DNA of 64,000 nt from Microvirga soli (lineage in GTDB: Bacteria; Pseudomonadota; Alphaproteobacteria; Rhizobiales; Beijerinckiaceae), in the NCBI RefSeq assembly GCF_016734765.1, contig NZ_JAERQE010000004.1:186001-250000 (forward strand), in the 5' to 3' direction. Of the stretch, positions 1 through 9,558 are shown piece by piece. A program made the position numbers and the translations under genes. Under the pieces are notes generated by a model that was given only the letters and a program-made list of their open reading frames with translations, did not search any database and had not been told where the DNA came from. How positions within the stretch are numbered: position 1 is the first letter of the stretch; each line of letters begins with the position of its first letter.

Positions 1-1215
1 GGCGCGATGCAGCCTGCACCCCGTCACGGCTCCATCGCGGTGATGCCGTTTGCTGATGAATCCGGCGCACCGCGCCTGCGCGGCGGCGTGGCGGATGCGC
101 TCGTGCACGATGTGATCACGCGGCTCGCGAAACTCCGCAGTCTCTTCGTCATCTCGCAAGGCTCGACCTTCGCGCTGCACGACAGAAACATCGCTCCGGA
201 CGAGGCTGGGCGTTTGCTGAATGTGGATTACGTGGTCGGCGGCTCGATCCGCCGCAGCCCCGGTCATCTCACTGTCCAGGTGGAGCTCGCCGAGGTGCGC
301 ACCGGACGGATCGTCTGGGCGGACATCCTCAGCCATTCCATCGACGATGCGTTTCTGGTGCTCGACGAGATCGGCAACAGGATCGTGGCAACGGTCGCAA
401 GCGAGATCGAGACGGTGGAGCGCAACCGCGCCATCCTGAAGCCGCCGAACTCCCTCGACGCCTGGGAGGCGCATCATCGCGGCCTCTGGCACATGTATCG
501 GTTCAACAAGGCCGACAACGATGCGGCGCAGCACTTCTTCGCGCAGGCGCTCAGCATCGACCCGACGTTTGCACGCGCCTATGCGGGCCTGTCCTTCACG
601 CATTTCCAGAACGCCTTCCAGGGCTGGACTGAGCGGCGCGCGGAGGTCGACCACGCGCTCAGGGCCGCAGGCCAGGGCTTGATGATCGACGACCGCGACC
701 CGGCCGGTCATCTGGCCATGGGCCGGGCCCTGTGGCTGCGCGGAAGCTACGACCAGACTCTGCGGGAGCTGGAGACGAGTGTGGACCTCTCGCCCAACTT
801 CGCCATGGGCCATTACACGCTGGGCTTCGTCCACTCGCAGGCGGGCGATCCGGAGACGGCGATTGCGGCGGCCGACCAATCACGCCGCTTGAGCCCCTAT
901 GATCCGCTACTGTTCGGCATGCTGGGCTCGCGCGCCATGGCGCTCATCCGCTTAGGCAGGTTCGACGAGGCGGCCGCCGCAGGCGTGGCCGCCGCGAGCC
1001 GGCCGAACGCGCATGCGCATATCGCGGCGATCGCGACGCTCGCCCTGTCCTTTGCCGGGAGGCTGGACGAGGCGCGCAGCACGCTCGCCCATATCCGCAG
1101 CACCCTGCCCGGCTATGGCATGAGCCATTTCCTGAGCGCGATGCAGCTCGGGCCGGACGACCAGGCCCTGTTCCGCGAGGCCGCGCGCCGGATCGGCATG
1201 GATGACGGGAAGTAG
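1..1215 (+). CDS. TPR-containing regulator or cyclase-type protein, 3' part (5' end outside window)
   Basis: The reading frame is open to the first base, so the ATG at 7 is probably internal and only the C-terminal ~404 residues are seen. Residues ~8-145 hold a FlgO-like domain that begins with SIAVMPFADESG and contains the VDYVVGGSIRR segment. From ~150 onward come helical repeats of TPR type (for example YAGLSFTHF, GHYTLGFVHSQAGD, AIAAADQSRRLSP). In Rhizobiales this module usually follows either a winged-helix/BTAD DNA-binding domain or an adenylate/guanylate cyclase domain; which one applies cannot be decided because the N-terminus is missing. No membrane segment or signal peptide is visible. 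The gene ends just before a palindromic repeat and converges on the MocR-type gene. Domain type is fairly sure, function is not. Confidence 0.75.
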   Translation, partial: GAMQPAPRHGSIAVMPFADESGAPRLRGGVADALVHDVITRLAKLRSLFVISQGSTFALHDRNIAPDEAGRLLNVDYVVGGSIRRSPGHLTVQVELAEVRTGRIVWADILSHSIDDAFLVLDEIGNRIVATVASEIETVERNRAILKPPNSLDAWEAHHRGLWHMYRFNKADNDAAQHFFAQALSIDPTFARAYAGLSFTHFQNAFQGWTERRAEVDHALRAAGQGLMIDDRDPAGHLAMGRALWLRGSYDQTLRELETSVDLSPNFAMGHYTLGFVHSQAGDPETAIAAADQSRRLSPYDPLLFGMLGSRAMALIRLGRFDEAAAAGVAAASRPNAHAHIAAIATLALSFAGRLDEARSTLAHIRSTLPGYGMSHFLSAMQLGPDDQALFREAARRIGMDDGK

Positions 1216-1238
1216 CAGGCAGTTGATTACAACTCCCC

Positions 1239-1327
1239 CGTCATCCCCGGACTTGTTCCGGGGATCCACGTCTTTGATGCGCGTGGTTCTTAAGACGTGG
1301 ATGGCCGGAACAAGTCCGGCCATGACG
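1239..1327. repeat. Palindromic intergenic repeat, family A copy 1
   Basis: Three nested inverted repeats fill the gap between two convergent genes. A 5' hairpin lies at 1245-1263 (CCCCGGACTTG then TTCCGGGG). A long-range pair joins ATCCACGTCTT (1264-1274) to AAGACGTGGAT (1292-1302). A 3' hairpin lies at 1303-1321 (GGCCGGAACAAG then TCCGGCC). The outer ends read GTCAT and ATGAC. The same architecture recurs at 12195-12280. This resembles REP/BIME-type elements of alphaproteobacteria and could also act as a bidirectional transcription barrier. Confidence 0.8.
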
Positions 1328-1336
1328 ATGAGGGTT

Positions 1337-2752
1337 TTATAACCGCATTGACCTTTCGAGCACCGCGAACACGCGCTCGTCCGTGCATTGGGCTACGTTG
1401 AAGCGCATGTAGCTCCTGGCCGTCTGCGCGGGGCTGAACACGTTGCCGGGGGCGAGCACCACGTCCTCGTTCAGGGCGTGGCGCGCAACAACGGCGGCGT
1501 CGAGATCGTCCCTCAGGCGGCACCAGAGGAGCATGCCGGCCTTCGGCACGATCCACGGCGTGATTCCGAGCCGCTCCAGCCGCGGGATAACGGACGCCAT
1601 GTTCTTCGCGAGCCGCGTGCGCAGGCTCTCCAGGTGCTTGCGGTAGCCGCTGCTGCCGAGGACGCCGAGGACCAGCTCTTCCGCTAGGCGGTTGCTGGAG
1701 AAGCCCGTGGCGATCCTGAGGTCTGTCAGCTTGTCGATCCAGTTAAGACGCGCGGCGATGTAGCCGCAGCGGAAGGACGCCGAGAGGGTTTTGGAGAAGC
1801 TGCCGATGCGCACGACCCAGTCGAGGCCATCGAGGGCGGCGAGACGCGGCGCGGGCTCGTGCTCGAAATCGGCGAAAATGTCGTCCTCGACGACGGTGAG
1901 GCCGTGCCGCTCGGCGAGCTTCAGGAGGCGGTGCGCCGTCACAGAGGAGAGCGTGGCACCCGTCGGGTTGTGCAGGCCGGAATTGGTGATGTAGAGGCGC
2001 GGCTTGTGCTCAGCGAGCGCCTGCTCGAAGGCGCCGAGATCGGGGCCGGTTGGAGTCATCGGCACGCCGACCACATTCACCTGATGCGCACGCAGCAGGG
2101 CCAGGAAGTTGAAATAGCAGGGGTCGTCCACCAGCACCGTGTCGCCGGGTTGGACGAGCAGGCGGCACACGAGGTCGATGGCCTGCGTGCCGGAATCCGC
2201 GAGCAGGATCCGGTCGGGCGCGGCCTCGACGCCCTGCTCCGCGAGGCGGCGCGAGAGGAAGGCGCGCAAGGCGGGTAGCCCCAGGGGCGTGCCGTAATCG
2301 GTGAGTCCGGTGATGTCCTTCGTGCGGGCGAGGCCGCGCAGGGCGCGGCGGATCTCATCCTCAGGCATCCAGGCGCCCGGCAGCCAGCCGCAGCCGGGCT
2401 TCAGCACTGCCCCTCGCGCCTCCAGGGATTGCCGGGAGACCCAGAACGGATCGACCGCCCGGTCGAGGCGCGGGGCGAGTTCCGCGAGCGACAGGGGCGC
2501 CAGCGCCGCCGCGCTGTAGAAGCCGGAGCCCGGCCGCGAGCGGATGACGCCCTCGGCGGCGAGCCGGTCGTAGGCCTCCACCACGGTGGATTTCGACACC
2601 TGCATACTTTGCGCGAGCGCGCGGATGGACGGCAGCTTGCCGCCCGGCGTCAGCACACGGCTGGCGATCCGGTGGCGGATGGCCGCCATGACGTGCTCGA
2701 CAAGGGTGCCGTCGCGATTGGCAAAGGTAAGATCGTCCACTGTACCGCCCAT
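1337..2752 (-). CDS. MocR/PdxR-type GntR regulator with aminotransferase domain
   Basis: A 471-residue fusion of an N-terminal GntR winged helix (~15-80, with SMQVSKSTVVEAYDRLAAEG as recognition helix region) and a fold-type I PLP aminotransferase domain (~110-470). The PLP-lysine segment reads IGSFSKTLSASFRCGY, and the NPTG element is present (HNPTGATLS). Members of this family are transcription factors that sense PLP or an amino-compound rather than metabolic enzymes. The gene is divergent from an EamA-family exporter starting 92 bp away, the usual arrangement of a MocR regulator with its target. A near-palindrome at 2763-2783 in the shared promoter is a candidate operator. Length is normal for the family. 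The effector is unknown. Confidence 0.9.
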   Translation of the reverse strand: MGGTVDDLTFANRDGTLVEHVMAAIRHRIASRVLTPGGKLPSIRALAQSMQVSKSTVVEAYDRLAAEGVIRSRPGSGFYSAAALAPLSLAELAPRLDRAVDPFWVSRQSLEARGAVLKPGCGWLPGAWMPEDEIRRALRGLARTKDITGLTDYGTPLGLPALRAFLSRRLAEQGVEAAPDRILLADSGTQAIDLVCRLLVQPGDTVLVDDPCYFNFLALLRAHQVNVVGVPMTPTGPDLGAFEQALAEHKPRLYITNSGLHNPTGATLSSVTAHRLLKLAERHGLTVVEDDIFADFEHEPAPRLAALDGLDWVVRIGSFSKTLSASFRCGYIAARLNWIDKLTDLRIATGFSSNRLAEELVLGVLGSSGYRKHLESLRTRLAKNMASVIPRLERLGITPWIVPKAGMLLWCRLRDDLDAAVVARHALNEDVVLAPGNVFSPAQTARSYMRFNVAQCTDERVFAVLERSMRL

Positions 2753-2762
2753 CGTTCCATGA

Positions 2763-2783
2763 CAGTTCGGACAAACCGTACTG
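2763..2783. promoter_or_regulatory. Candidate operator in the MocR/EamA divergent promoter
   Basis: CAGTTCGG and CCGTACTG flank ACAAA; seven of eight positions pair as an inverted repeat. It sits 11 bp upstream of the regulator start and ~60 bp upstream of the exporter start, a position suited to control of both genes. The assignment is inference from position and symmetry only. Confidence 0.35.
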
Positions 2784-2844
2784 CACCGTCCCTGGAAAAG
2801 CCATGCCGTTCGGGCTGAGATCGCGACGTGGTGGAGGATGGCGT

Positions 2845-3792
2845 ATGGACAGGACGGCAGAGGGGTGGATCAGTGGTTTTCTCGGGGTGCTGATCTTCAG
2901 CGGCTCCCTGCCGGCAACCCGCATCGCCGTGCTCGACATCGACCCGCTGTTCCTGACCCTGGCGCGCGCCACCATCGCTGGTCTCCTTGGTGCGGCGTTG
3001 CTCATGCTCCTGCGCCAGAAGCGGCCCGCGACGAGCGACCTCCTGCCGCTCGCCATCGTGTCACTCGGCGTTGTGGTGGGCTTTCCGCTGCTGACGGCTC
3101 TCGCCCTGCAGCACATCACGTCGGCGCAATCCATCTGCTTCGTCGGTCTGCTGCCACTGGCAACGGCGGTCTTCGGCATCCTGCGCGGGGGCGAGCGGCC
3201 GAGGGCCGCGTTCTGGATTTTCTCAGGAGCCGGCGGCGCATTGGTGGCGGGTTTCGCCCTGGTCCAGGGAGGCGGAGCCTCCCCGGCCGGCAGCCTTCTC
3301 ATGATCGGTGCGATTCTGGCGTGCGGCCTCGGCTATGCGGAGGGCGCCAAGCTCTCGCGCAGACTCGGCGGATGGCAGGTGATTTCCTGGGCGCTCGTCC
3401 TCGCCCTGCCGCTCACGGCTGGCCTGATGCTGCTCAACCTGCCCGCCTCGTGGAGCGGGATCGGCACGCCCGCGTGGCTCTCGCTCGCCTATGTGTCCCT
3501 GTTCTCCATGCTGATCGGCTTCGTGTTCTGGTATCGCGGCCTGGCGCTCGGCGGCATCGCGGGCGTGTCGCAGTTGCAGCTGCTTCAGCCGTTCTTCGGG
3601 CTGATGCTGGCGGCTTTGCTTCTGAACGAGGCGGTGGGTTGGGGCATGGTCGCCGTCAACGTCGCGGTGATCGCCTGCGTGGCAGGCGCGAAGCGTTTCG
3701 CCCAGCCGGGACCTGCGGGTGTCGCGCCGAAAGCCGTTTTGCACACGGTTAACCCTGAGCTGGGATCATCTGCGGGTTCCACCGCGAATTGA
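2845..3792 (+). CDS. EamA/DMT-superfamily transporter
   Basis: A 315-residue inner-membrane protein with ten hydrophobic segments arranged as two EamA repeats, the typical length and layout of drug/metabolite exporters of the RhaT/YdcZ group. The start at 2845 is chosen because GGAGG at 2833-2837 lies 7 bases upstream; a longer frame from 2803 would add a basic, unlikely leader. It is divergent from the MocR-type regulator, which suggests controlled export of an amino acid or related amine. The substrate cannot be read from sequence. The short C-terminal tail after the last helix (from about RFAQPG) is hydrophilic. Confidence 0.88.
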   Translation: MDRTAEGWISGFLGVLIFSGSLPATRIAVLDIDPLFLTLARATIAGLLGAALLMLLRQKRPATSDLLPLAIVSLGVVVGFPLLTALALQHITSAQSICFVGLLPLATAVFGILRGGERPRAAFWIFSGAGGALVAGFALVQGGGASPAGSLLMIGAILACGLGYAEGAKLSRRLGGWQVISWALVLALPLTAGLMLLNLPASWSGIGTPAWLSLAYVSLFSMLIGFVFWYRGLALGGIAGVSQLQLLQPFFGLMLAALLLNEAVGWGMVAVNVAVIACVAGAKRFAQPGPAGVAPKAVLHTVNPELGSSAGSTAN

Positions 3793-4020
3793 TTGACTTG
3801 CAGACGCGTTGCCTCTTTCCTGATCTTGGGACAACGTCCCCATTCACGACGAGTTGGAGGCTGCTGCGGCAGCCGTGATCCAAAGGCATGATGCCGCCCC
3901 GTCGTATCGGTGAGAGCCCGATATTTCTTCATCCCACGTCGAATTTCTTCAAATGGCTTCCGCTCCGACTGCCGCAGGCAATGATGACCTGGCGCGTCGG
4001 ACGGCTTGCGAAGGCTGACC

Positions 4021-6420
4021 ATGCTGACGGTCTACAATTGCATCGTTTCGGAGCACGATCTGCGGCTCGTGGCCTTGGCGGCCCTGGTCTGCGCGCTCGC
4101 GTCGTTGACGGGCATCAACCTGCTCCATCACGTTCGCAAATCGGATCACAACCGGCAGGTCGTGTGGCTCACCATTGCGGCCACCTCGATCGGCTTCGGC
4201 ATCTGGTCCACGCATTTCATCGCGATGCTGGCGTTCTCGCCTGCCCTTCCGACCGCCTACAACATCGCCCTGACGATCATATCCCTGCTGGCGGCAGTGC
4301 TGCTCACCGGCATCGGCTTCGGCGTTGCGCTCCTGTCGGCTTCGGCCGCCCCATGGCTGGGAGGCGCCATCGTGGGCGGCGGCATCGCCGTAATGCACTA
4401 TACCGGCATGGCCGCCTTCGAGGTTGCTGGCACGATCACCTGGGAGCCGGTTCTGGTCGCTGCGTCGATCCTACTTGGAGGCGCTCTCGGCGCCGCCGCC
4501 CTTTGGGCGGGACTGCGCAGATCATCCGTTCCCGCGCGCCTCGCCGGAGCGCTGCTGCTGACGCTTGCCATCTGCAGCCATCACTTCACGGCCATGGGCG
4601 CGGTGGCGATCACGCCCGACGCCGCCATGGCGATCTCGCCCTCGTCGATCCCGTCCGGTTGGCTTGCCATCGGCGTGGCGTTCGTCAGCCTCGCCATCCT
4701 CCTCATGGCCTTCGTGGCGCTGATCCTCGACATCAGGGAGCGCCGGCGCAGCCATCTCGAGATGGAGCGGATCCGCGACCTCACCGATGCAGCCGTCGAA
4801 GGGCTGGTTCTCTGCGACGGAGAAATCATCGTCTCGGTGAACCAGAGCTTCGCCCGGCTCGCCGGGATCGGCCCCAAGCAGATCTGCGGGCAAAGCCTCG
4901 CCGCCTGGGTGCCGGACGGCTTCACACGCGAGACGCTGCTGGCAAGCCTGGGCACCACGGTCGAGACGGAGCTGCGCCACAGGGACGGCATCCTGATCCC
5001 CGTCGAGCTGATCGCGCGGCAGATCACCTACAACGACCATGCGCATAATGTCGTGGCCTTCCGCGATCTGCGCGACCGCAGGCAAGCGGAGGCGCAGATC
5101 CGCTTCCTGGCACACCACGACACGCTGACCGGCCTCGACAACCGCGTGAGCTTCGACCGGCGGCTCGACCGCGAGATCAGCCTGCACCGCAGGGCCGGAC
5201 AGCAGCTGGCCCTGCTCTGCCTCGATCTCGACGGCTTCAAGGAGGTCAACGACCTCTACGGTCATTCGTCCGGAGACAAGCTGCTCCAGCACATTGCCAG
5301 GAACTTCTCGTCCGTTCTCTCGGAAAACCAGCTGCTGGCACGCCTGGGCGGAGACGAGTTCGCCATTATCGTCCCCCAGGTGACGAACCCCGCCGATATC
5401 GAGCACCTGGCCGACAGCCTGATCAAAAGCCTCAACACGGCCGACGGAGCCGCCGTCCCGGCCGGTCTCGTGTCGGTCAGCATCGGGATTGCCCTGTATC
5501 CGTCCGATGCCAGGGATCGCACGGAGCTTCTGTCCAGCGCCGATACGGCTCTGTACCGTGCGAAGACGGAAGGAAAGGGCACCTATCGCTTCTTCGAAGC
5601 CGCGATGGGCGTTCAGATTCGAGAGCGCCGCAGCATCGAGCACGATCTGCGCAACGCCATCGCGAACGGGGAGATGAGCCTCGCCTACCAGCCGCAGGCA
5701 CAAGTCCATTCCGGTGAGGTGAACGGGTTCGAGGTTCTGCTGCGCTGGAGCCACCCGACCAGGGGTTCGATTTCGCCGACGACCTTCATTCCCATCGCGG
5801 AGGAAAGCGGACTGATCCTGAAGATCGGCGAATGGGTGATGCAGGAAGCCTGCCGCGAGGCCGCCGGCTGGATGCGGCCACTCACCATCGCGGTCAATGT
5901 CTCGGCCCTCCAACTGACCAGCGACGGCTTCGTGGACTTCGTCCGAAGGACTCTGGACAGCACCGGGCTTCCGCCGGAACGGCTGGAGATCGAGATCACC
6001 GAGACGGCGCTGATCCGCGATCCGAACCGTGCGCTTCAGACCCTGCAGAAGCTGAAGGGCCTCAACGTCAATATCGCCATGGACGATTTCGGCACCGGAT
6101 ACTCGTCGCTCTCGAACCTGCGGGCCTTCCCGTTCGACAAGATCAAGATCGACCGCTCCTTCATTCATGCGGTCCACGACAACCCGCAGGCGGCCGCCAT
6201 CGTCAGGGCGGTGCTCGGGCTCGGGCGCGGCCTCGGGCTGCCCGTCATTGCCGAAGGTGTCGAGACGTCCGAGGAGCTCAGCTTCCTGGGCTCGGAGGGG
6301 TGCACCGAGGCCCAGGGCTATCTGTTCGGCCGGCCGGCTCCCATCGAGGAGTTCGTGCCGCTGATTTCGGAGAATGTGGTGCCGCTCCCGAAGCTGCTCA
6401 TGAAGACGATTACGCAGTGA
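4021..6420 (+). CDS. MHYT-PAS-GGDEF-EAL cyclic-di-GMP turnover protein
   Basis: About 799 residues. The N-terminal ~240 residues form a seven-helix MHYT sensor with all three signature elements (HFIAM near 66, MHYTGM near 124, HHFTAMGA near 190), which are proposed to bind copper and sense O2, CO or NO. A PAS-like region follows (~255-360), then a GGDEF domain with an intact signature (LGGDEFAII, ~443), so diguanylate cyclase activity is expected. The EAL domain (~540-790) reads EVLLRW at the signature, an accepted EAL variant, and keeps DDFGTGYSSL, KIDRSF and AEGVET, so phosphodiesterase activity is plausible. The ATG at 4021 has GAAGG 6 bases upstream; a TTG at 4006 is a weaker alternative. 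It stands alone in its transcript, downstream of a 228-bp gap with no recognised element. Confidence 0.93.
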   Translation: MLTVYNCIVSEHDLRLVALAALVCALASLTGINLLHHVRKSDHNRQVVWLTIAATSIGFGIWSTHFIAMLAFSPALPTAYNIALTIISLLAAVLLTGIGFGVALLSASAAPWLGGAIVGGGIAVMHYTGMAAFEVAGTITWEPVLVAASILLGGALGAAALWAGLRRSSVPARLAGALLLTLAICSHHFTAMGAVAITPDAAMAISPSSIPSGWLAIGVAFVSLAILLMAFVALILDIRERRRSHLEMERIRDLTDAAVEGLVLCDGEIIVSVNQSFARLAGIGPKQICGQSLAAWVPDGFTRETLLASLGTTVETELRHRDGILIPVELIARQITYNDHAHNVVAFRDLRDRRQAEAQIRFLAHHDTLTGLDNRVSFDRRLDREISLHRRAGQQLALLCLDLDGFKEVNDLYGHSSGDKLLQHIARNFSSVLSENQLLARLGGDEFAIIVPQVTNPADIEHLADSLIKSLNTADGAAVPAGLVSVSIGIALYPSDARDRTELLSSADTALYRAKTEGKGTYRFFEAAMGVQIRERRSIEHDLRNAIANGEMSLAYQPQAQVHSGEVNGFEVLLRWSHPTRGSISPTTFIPIAEESGLILKIGEWVMQEACREAAGWMRPLTIAVNVSALQLTSDGFVDFVRRTLDSTGLPPERLEIEITETALIRDPNRALQTLQKLKGLNVNIAMDDFGTGYSSLSNLRAFPFDKIKIDRSFIHAVHDNPQAAAIVRAVLGLGRGLGLPVIAEGVETSEELSFLGSEGCTEAQGYLFGRPAPIEEFVPLISENVVPLPKLLMKTITQ

Positions 6421-6445
6421 AGGCGCAATAGACCTCGACCTCTAT

Positions 6446-6546
6446 GTCATTCCCCGGAGGACGCGCAGCGGAGGGGAAGGGAGTTCCCCTTCACCCTCGA
6501 CGCTATGGATCCCCTTCCCGGCCCTGCGGGCCGCCGGGGATGACAC
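6446..6546. repeat. Palindromic intergenic repeat, family B copy 1
   Basis: Begins GTCATTCCCCGG, contains the GACGCGCAGCGGAG segment and ends GCCGGGGATGACAC, so its ends are inverted copies of each other. An inner pair (AGGGGAAGG with CCCCTTCCC) can also fold. Related copies lie at 22431-22600 and 50414-50519. It fills the gap between two convergent genes (the MHYT gene and der). Confidence 0.7.
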
Positions 6547-6553
6547 GTGAGCC

Positions 6554-7900
6554 CTACCCGCGCTTGTCTTTGTCGAACGGGTTCGCCCCCATGCGCAGGG
6601 ACACGCGGATGGGCGTGCCCGGCAGGTCGAAGGCTTCGCGGATGCCGTTGACGAGGTAGCGGGTGTAGCTCTTCGGCAGGGCATCGAGCTGGTTGCCGAA
6701 CACCGCGAAGTGCGGCGGGCGCGCCTTGATCTGCGTCATGTAGCGGATCTTGATCCGGCGGCCGGACACGGCGGGCGGCGGGTTGGCGTCGATGGCCTCG
6801 GAAAGCCATTGATTGAGCCGTGCTGTGGAGATGCGGGTGTTCCACTTCTCGTAGACGTGCAGCACCGCCTTCATGAGCGGATCGATGCCGCTGCCGGCAA
6901 GGCCTGATAGAGGAACCACTGGCGCTCCGCGCACCTGCGGCAGAAGGCGGGTGGCCTTCTCCTTCAGGTCGGCGAGCAGGCCCTTCTGGTCGGCGACCAG
7001 ATCCCACTTGTTGAGGCCGATCACGAGGGCGCGGCCCTCCTGCTCCACCAGATCGACGATGGTCAGGTCCTGCTTCTCGAACGGGATCGTTGCATCGAGC
7101 AGGATGACCACCACCTCGGCAAAGCGCACGGCGCGCAGCGCATCGGCCACGGAGAGCTTTTCGAGCTTGTCCTCGACCCGGGCCCGCTTTCTGATGCCTG
7201 CGGTGTCGAACAGCTTGATCGACTTCCCACGCCATTCCCAATCGAGCGAGATCGAATCGCGGGTGATGCCGGCCTCGGGGCCGACGAGCATCCGGTCTTC
7301 GCCCACCATGCGGTTGATGAGGGTGGACTTGCCCGCGTTGGGCCGCCCGACGATGGCCACCTGCAGGGGCTTGTTCGGATCGTCCTCGTCCTCCATCTCG
7401 TCCGGATGAGGGAAGTGAGGCATCAGGGCCTCGAACAGGTCGGCCATTCCCTCGCCGTGCTCGGCGGAGAGCGGAACCGGATCGCCCAAGCCCAGCGAAA
7501 ACGCGTCATAGGCGCCTGCCATGCCGCTGGAGCCCTCGGCCTTGTTGGCGATGAGGATCACGGGCTTGCCGGAGCGGCGCACCATCTCGGCGAAGGGGCG
7601 GTCGGCGGGGAGAATTCCCGAGCGGGCATCGATCACGAAGAGGATCACGTCGGCATCGACGATGGCGGCCTCGGTCTGGGCGCGCATGCGGCCGAGCAGC
7701 GACTCCTCGGTGGCTTCTTCCAAGCCCGCCGTGTCGATGATGCGGAATTCGAGATCGCCGAGGCGCGCTTCGCCCTCTCGGCGGTCGCGGGTCACGCCGG
7801 GGCGGTCGTCCACGAGCGCCAGCTTCTTGCCGACGAGACGGTTGAACAGAGTCGATTTGCCGACATTCGGCCGCCCGACAATGGCGACGGTGGGCGTCAT
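6554..7900 (-). CDS. der: Ribosome-associated GTPase Der (EngA)
   Basis: A 448-residue protein with two tandem GTPase domains, each with its own P-loop (GRPNVGKST near residue 9; GRPNAGKST in the second half), DTAG switch elements, and G4 motifs NKAE (first) and NKWD (second). A C-terminal KH-like domain follows and ends in a basic tail (NPFDKDKRG). Der acts in late maturation of the 50S subunit. The start at 7900 is set by [12 protein letters not shown] and an AGGACA upstream; a longer frame to 7966 reads through the upstream gene and is spurious. It follows the YfgM-like TPR gene by 13 bp, likely one transcript, the order known from other Hyphomicrobiales. Confidence 0.97.
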   Translation of the reverse strand: MTPTVAIVGRPNVGKSTLFNRLVGKKLALVDDRPGVTRDRREGEARLGDLEFRIIDTAGLEEATEESLLGRMRAQTEAAIVDADVILFVIDARSGILPADRPFAEMVRRSGKPVILIANKAEGSSGMAGAYDAFSLGLGDPVPLSAEHGEGMADLFEALMPHFPHPDEMEDEDDPNKPLQVAIVGRPNAGKSTLINRMVGEDRMLVGPEAGITRDSISLDWEWRGKSIKLFDTAGIRKRARVEDKLEKLSVADALRAVRFAEVVVILLDATIPFEKQDLTIVDLVEQEGRALVIGLNKWDLVADQKGLLADLKEKATRLLPQVRGAPVVPLSGLAGSGIDPLMKAVLHVYEKWNTRISTARLNQWLSEAIDANPPPAVSGRRIKIRYMTQIKARPPHFAVFGNQLDALPKSYTRYLVNGIREAFDLPGTPIRVSLRMGANPFDKDKRG

Positions 7901-7913
7901 GTCTTGTCCTATC

Positions 7914-8588
7914 TTACTGCGTGGCCTGAACCGGGCCGCCTGCCACGAGCGCCGTGTAGACGGCAAGGCGCTGCCTCAGGGCGGAGGGCGTCTCGCGGTC
8001 GGCGGCGATCTGGTCGAACCAGCGGCCGGCATAATCCATGTCACCGGCCTTAAGACCGGATAGGCCCAAGAGTTCCCGGGCGGAGTGGCGCCATGCGTTG
8101 GCCGGTGCTGCGAGCGGCTCGACAGCCTGGCGCAGCGCGGCCGGCTCGGCGCTGTCGAGGCGCAGCCACGCGGCGCGAAGGCGGGCCAGATCCTTCCAGA
8201 GCGCAGGCACGGCGGAATCGTTGGCGAGAGCGTCGTAAGCCGAGGCGCCGTTCTCGGCGTTCTGCTTGCCGAGCTCGGTGGCGAGGCGAAAGCGGGCGAG
8301 CAGGGCATAGCCCGTCCCGGCATCGTTCTTCACGATGTTCTCGAGCGCGGTCTGGGCTTCCTGGCCCTTCTCCTCGGAGGAGAAGCGCAGCGCCTCCTCG
8401 TACCGAACGGCCGCCTCCTGGGCGAGGCTCTGCTGCCGGTACTCCCAGAAGCGCCAGCCGCCGACGCCGGCCACGACCAGAACGACCACCGCAATGATGA
8501 TGCCGTTGTAGCGTTCCCAGATCTTGGCGAGCTGGTCGCGGCGGTATTCCTCATCGACTTCGCGAATGAACTCGTCGTTCTGAGCCAT
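7914..8588 (-). CDS. YfgM-like tetratricopeptide membrane protein
   Basis: A 224-residue protein with a cytoplasmic N-terminus ([17 protein letters not shown]), a single membrane span (~25-45, [19 protein letters not shown]) and a periplasmic TPR-like region. This is the YfgM/TPR_21 layout. In E. coli YfgM works with PpiD at the Sec translocon; the role in alphaproteobacteria is assumed similar. The ATG at 8588 is preferred to a GTG at 8600 because GAGAG lies 6 bases upstream. It is the first gene of a two-gene unit with der. E. coli also has the yfgM-(bamB)-der order, which supports the assignment. Confidence 0.85.
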   Translation of the reverse strand: MAQNDEFIREVDEEYRRDQLAKIWERYNGIIIAVVVLVVAGVGGWRFWEYRQQSLAQEAAVRYEEALRFSSEEKGQEAQTALENIVKNDAGTGYALLARFRLATELGKQNAENGASAYDALANDSAVPALWKDLARLRAAWLRLDSAEPAALRQAVEPLAAPANAWRHSARELLGLSGLKAGDMDYAGRWFDQIAADRETPSALRQRLAVYTALVAGGPVQATQ

Positions 8589-8671
8589 CGTGTCTCTCAC
8601 GCAGCCAAGCGGCCGCCTCCTGAAATTCGAAGGGGTCGCCTAACACACACGCCCGCACAAGGCGAGAGGCT

Positions 8672-9262
8672 TCATGCCCGCATGGGGAGAACGGACACGC
8701 CGATCAGCCAGGGATGGAGCCAGAATACGAAGGCGAGATACACGCCTGCGCCGATCGCCACGGCCAGGATGTCGTTGCGCCAGCCTGCGGGCGCCGCCGT
8801 GCCACCGTGCTGGGCCGCCACGTCCCGGCGCTTGACGCTGATGCGGGCGAGCACTGCCCAGACGAGGAAGGAGCCGAAGAGCAGGATCGACCCGAGATCG
8901 CCATTGGCGATAAGATGCGCGAAGGCCCAGATCTTCACGCCCGCCAGCATGGGGTGCTTGAGCCGCGCCTTGATATGGCCGGGCAGGTAGGCCGCCACGA
9001 AGCAGATGAAGGCGATGAGCACCAGCAGTAGAGCGAGGTGCCGGGTCCAGACGGGTGGGTCCCAGACCGAAATGTAGCCGCCCGCCCGGTACTGCCCATA
9101 GCCGATGGAGACCAGCACGATGCCGGCGAGCGACAGGAGGGAATACAGCCCCTTGTAGGGGCCCTCCCCGATCCGGCCGATGATCGCGGCCCGGCGCTCT
9201 CTCGCCATGCTGAAGGAATGGGTGCCGAGAAAGAGCACAAGGCCGATAACGAGCAGCGTCAC
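8672..9262 (-). CDS. NnrU family integral membrane protein
   Basis: A 196-residue protein with five or six membrane helices. It opens with LVLFLGTHSFSMARERRAA, a segment typical of NnrU proteins, and has the related HPMLAGVKIWAFAHLIANGD block that NnrU shares with the methyltransferase-like NnrU/isoprenylcysteine fold. The family was named from nitrate/nitrite regulation loci but its biochemical role is unclear, and no denitrification genes are nearby. The start is a GTG at 9262 with GGAGG 6 bases upstream. It is monocistronic, divergent from the TRAP transporter genes across a 296-bp gap in which no regulatory element was recognised. Confidence 0.88.
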   Translation of the reverse strand: MTLLVIGLVLFLGTHSFSMARERRAAIIGRIGEGPYKGLYSLLSLAGIVLVSIGYGQYRAGGYISVWDPPVWTRHLALLLVLIAFICFVAAYLPGHIKARLKHPMLAGVKIWAFAHLIANGDLGSILLFGSFLVWAVLARISVKRRDVAAQHGGTAAPAGWRNDILAVAIGAGVYLAFVFWLHPWLIGVSVLPMRA

Positions 9263-9558
9263 GGGAAGCCTCCGGAGAATAGGAACTTATAGCCCATCCC
9301 CTCGAGAAGCCAAACTTGACCATTGGGAAGGAGCGGGCCGGACGAAAATGCGCTAAGGTCGCAGGACGCAAGTTTCCAAGCCATCACAAAGCCTTATAGT
9401 GCCCAAACTTTTAACACCGGGGTCTCTTGCGGCCCGAAAATTTCCCCGCTAGGACCCGTCAAAACCTTGCATACGACTAAAACCCCACTAGCAGGGCCGC
9501 TTCAAGTTCGATAGCTAGGCCGCAACTTTTCAATCAACAGGTTCCAAGGGGGAGACAG

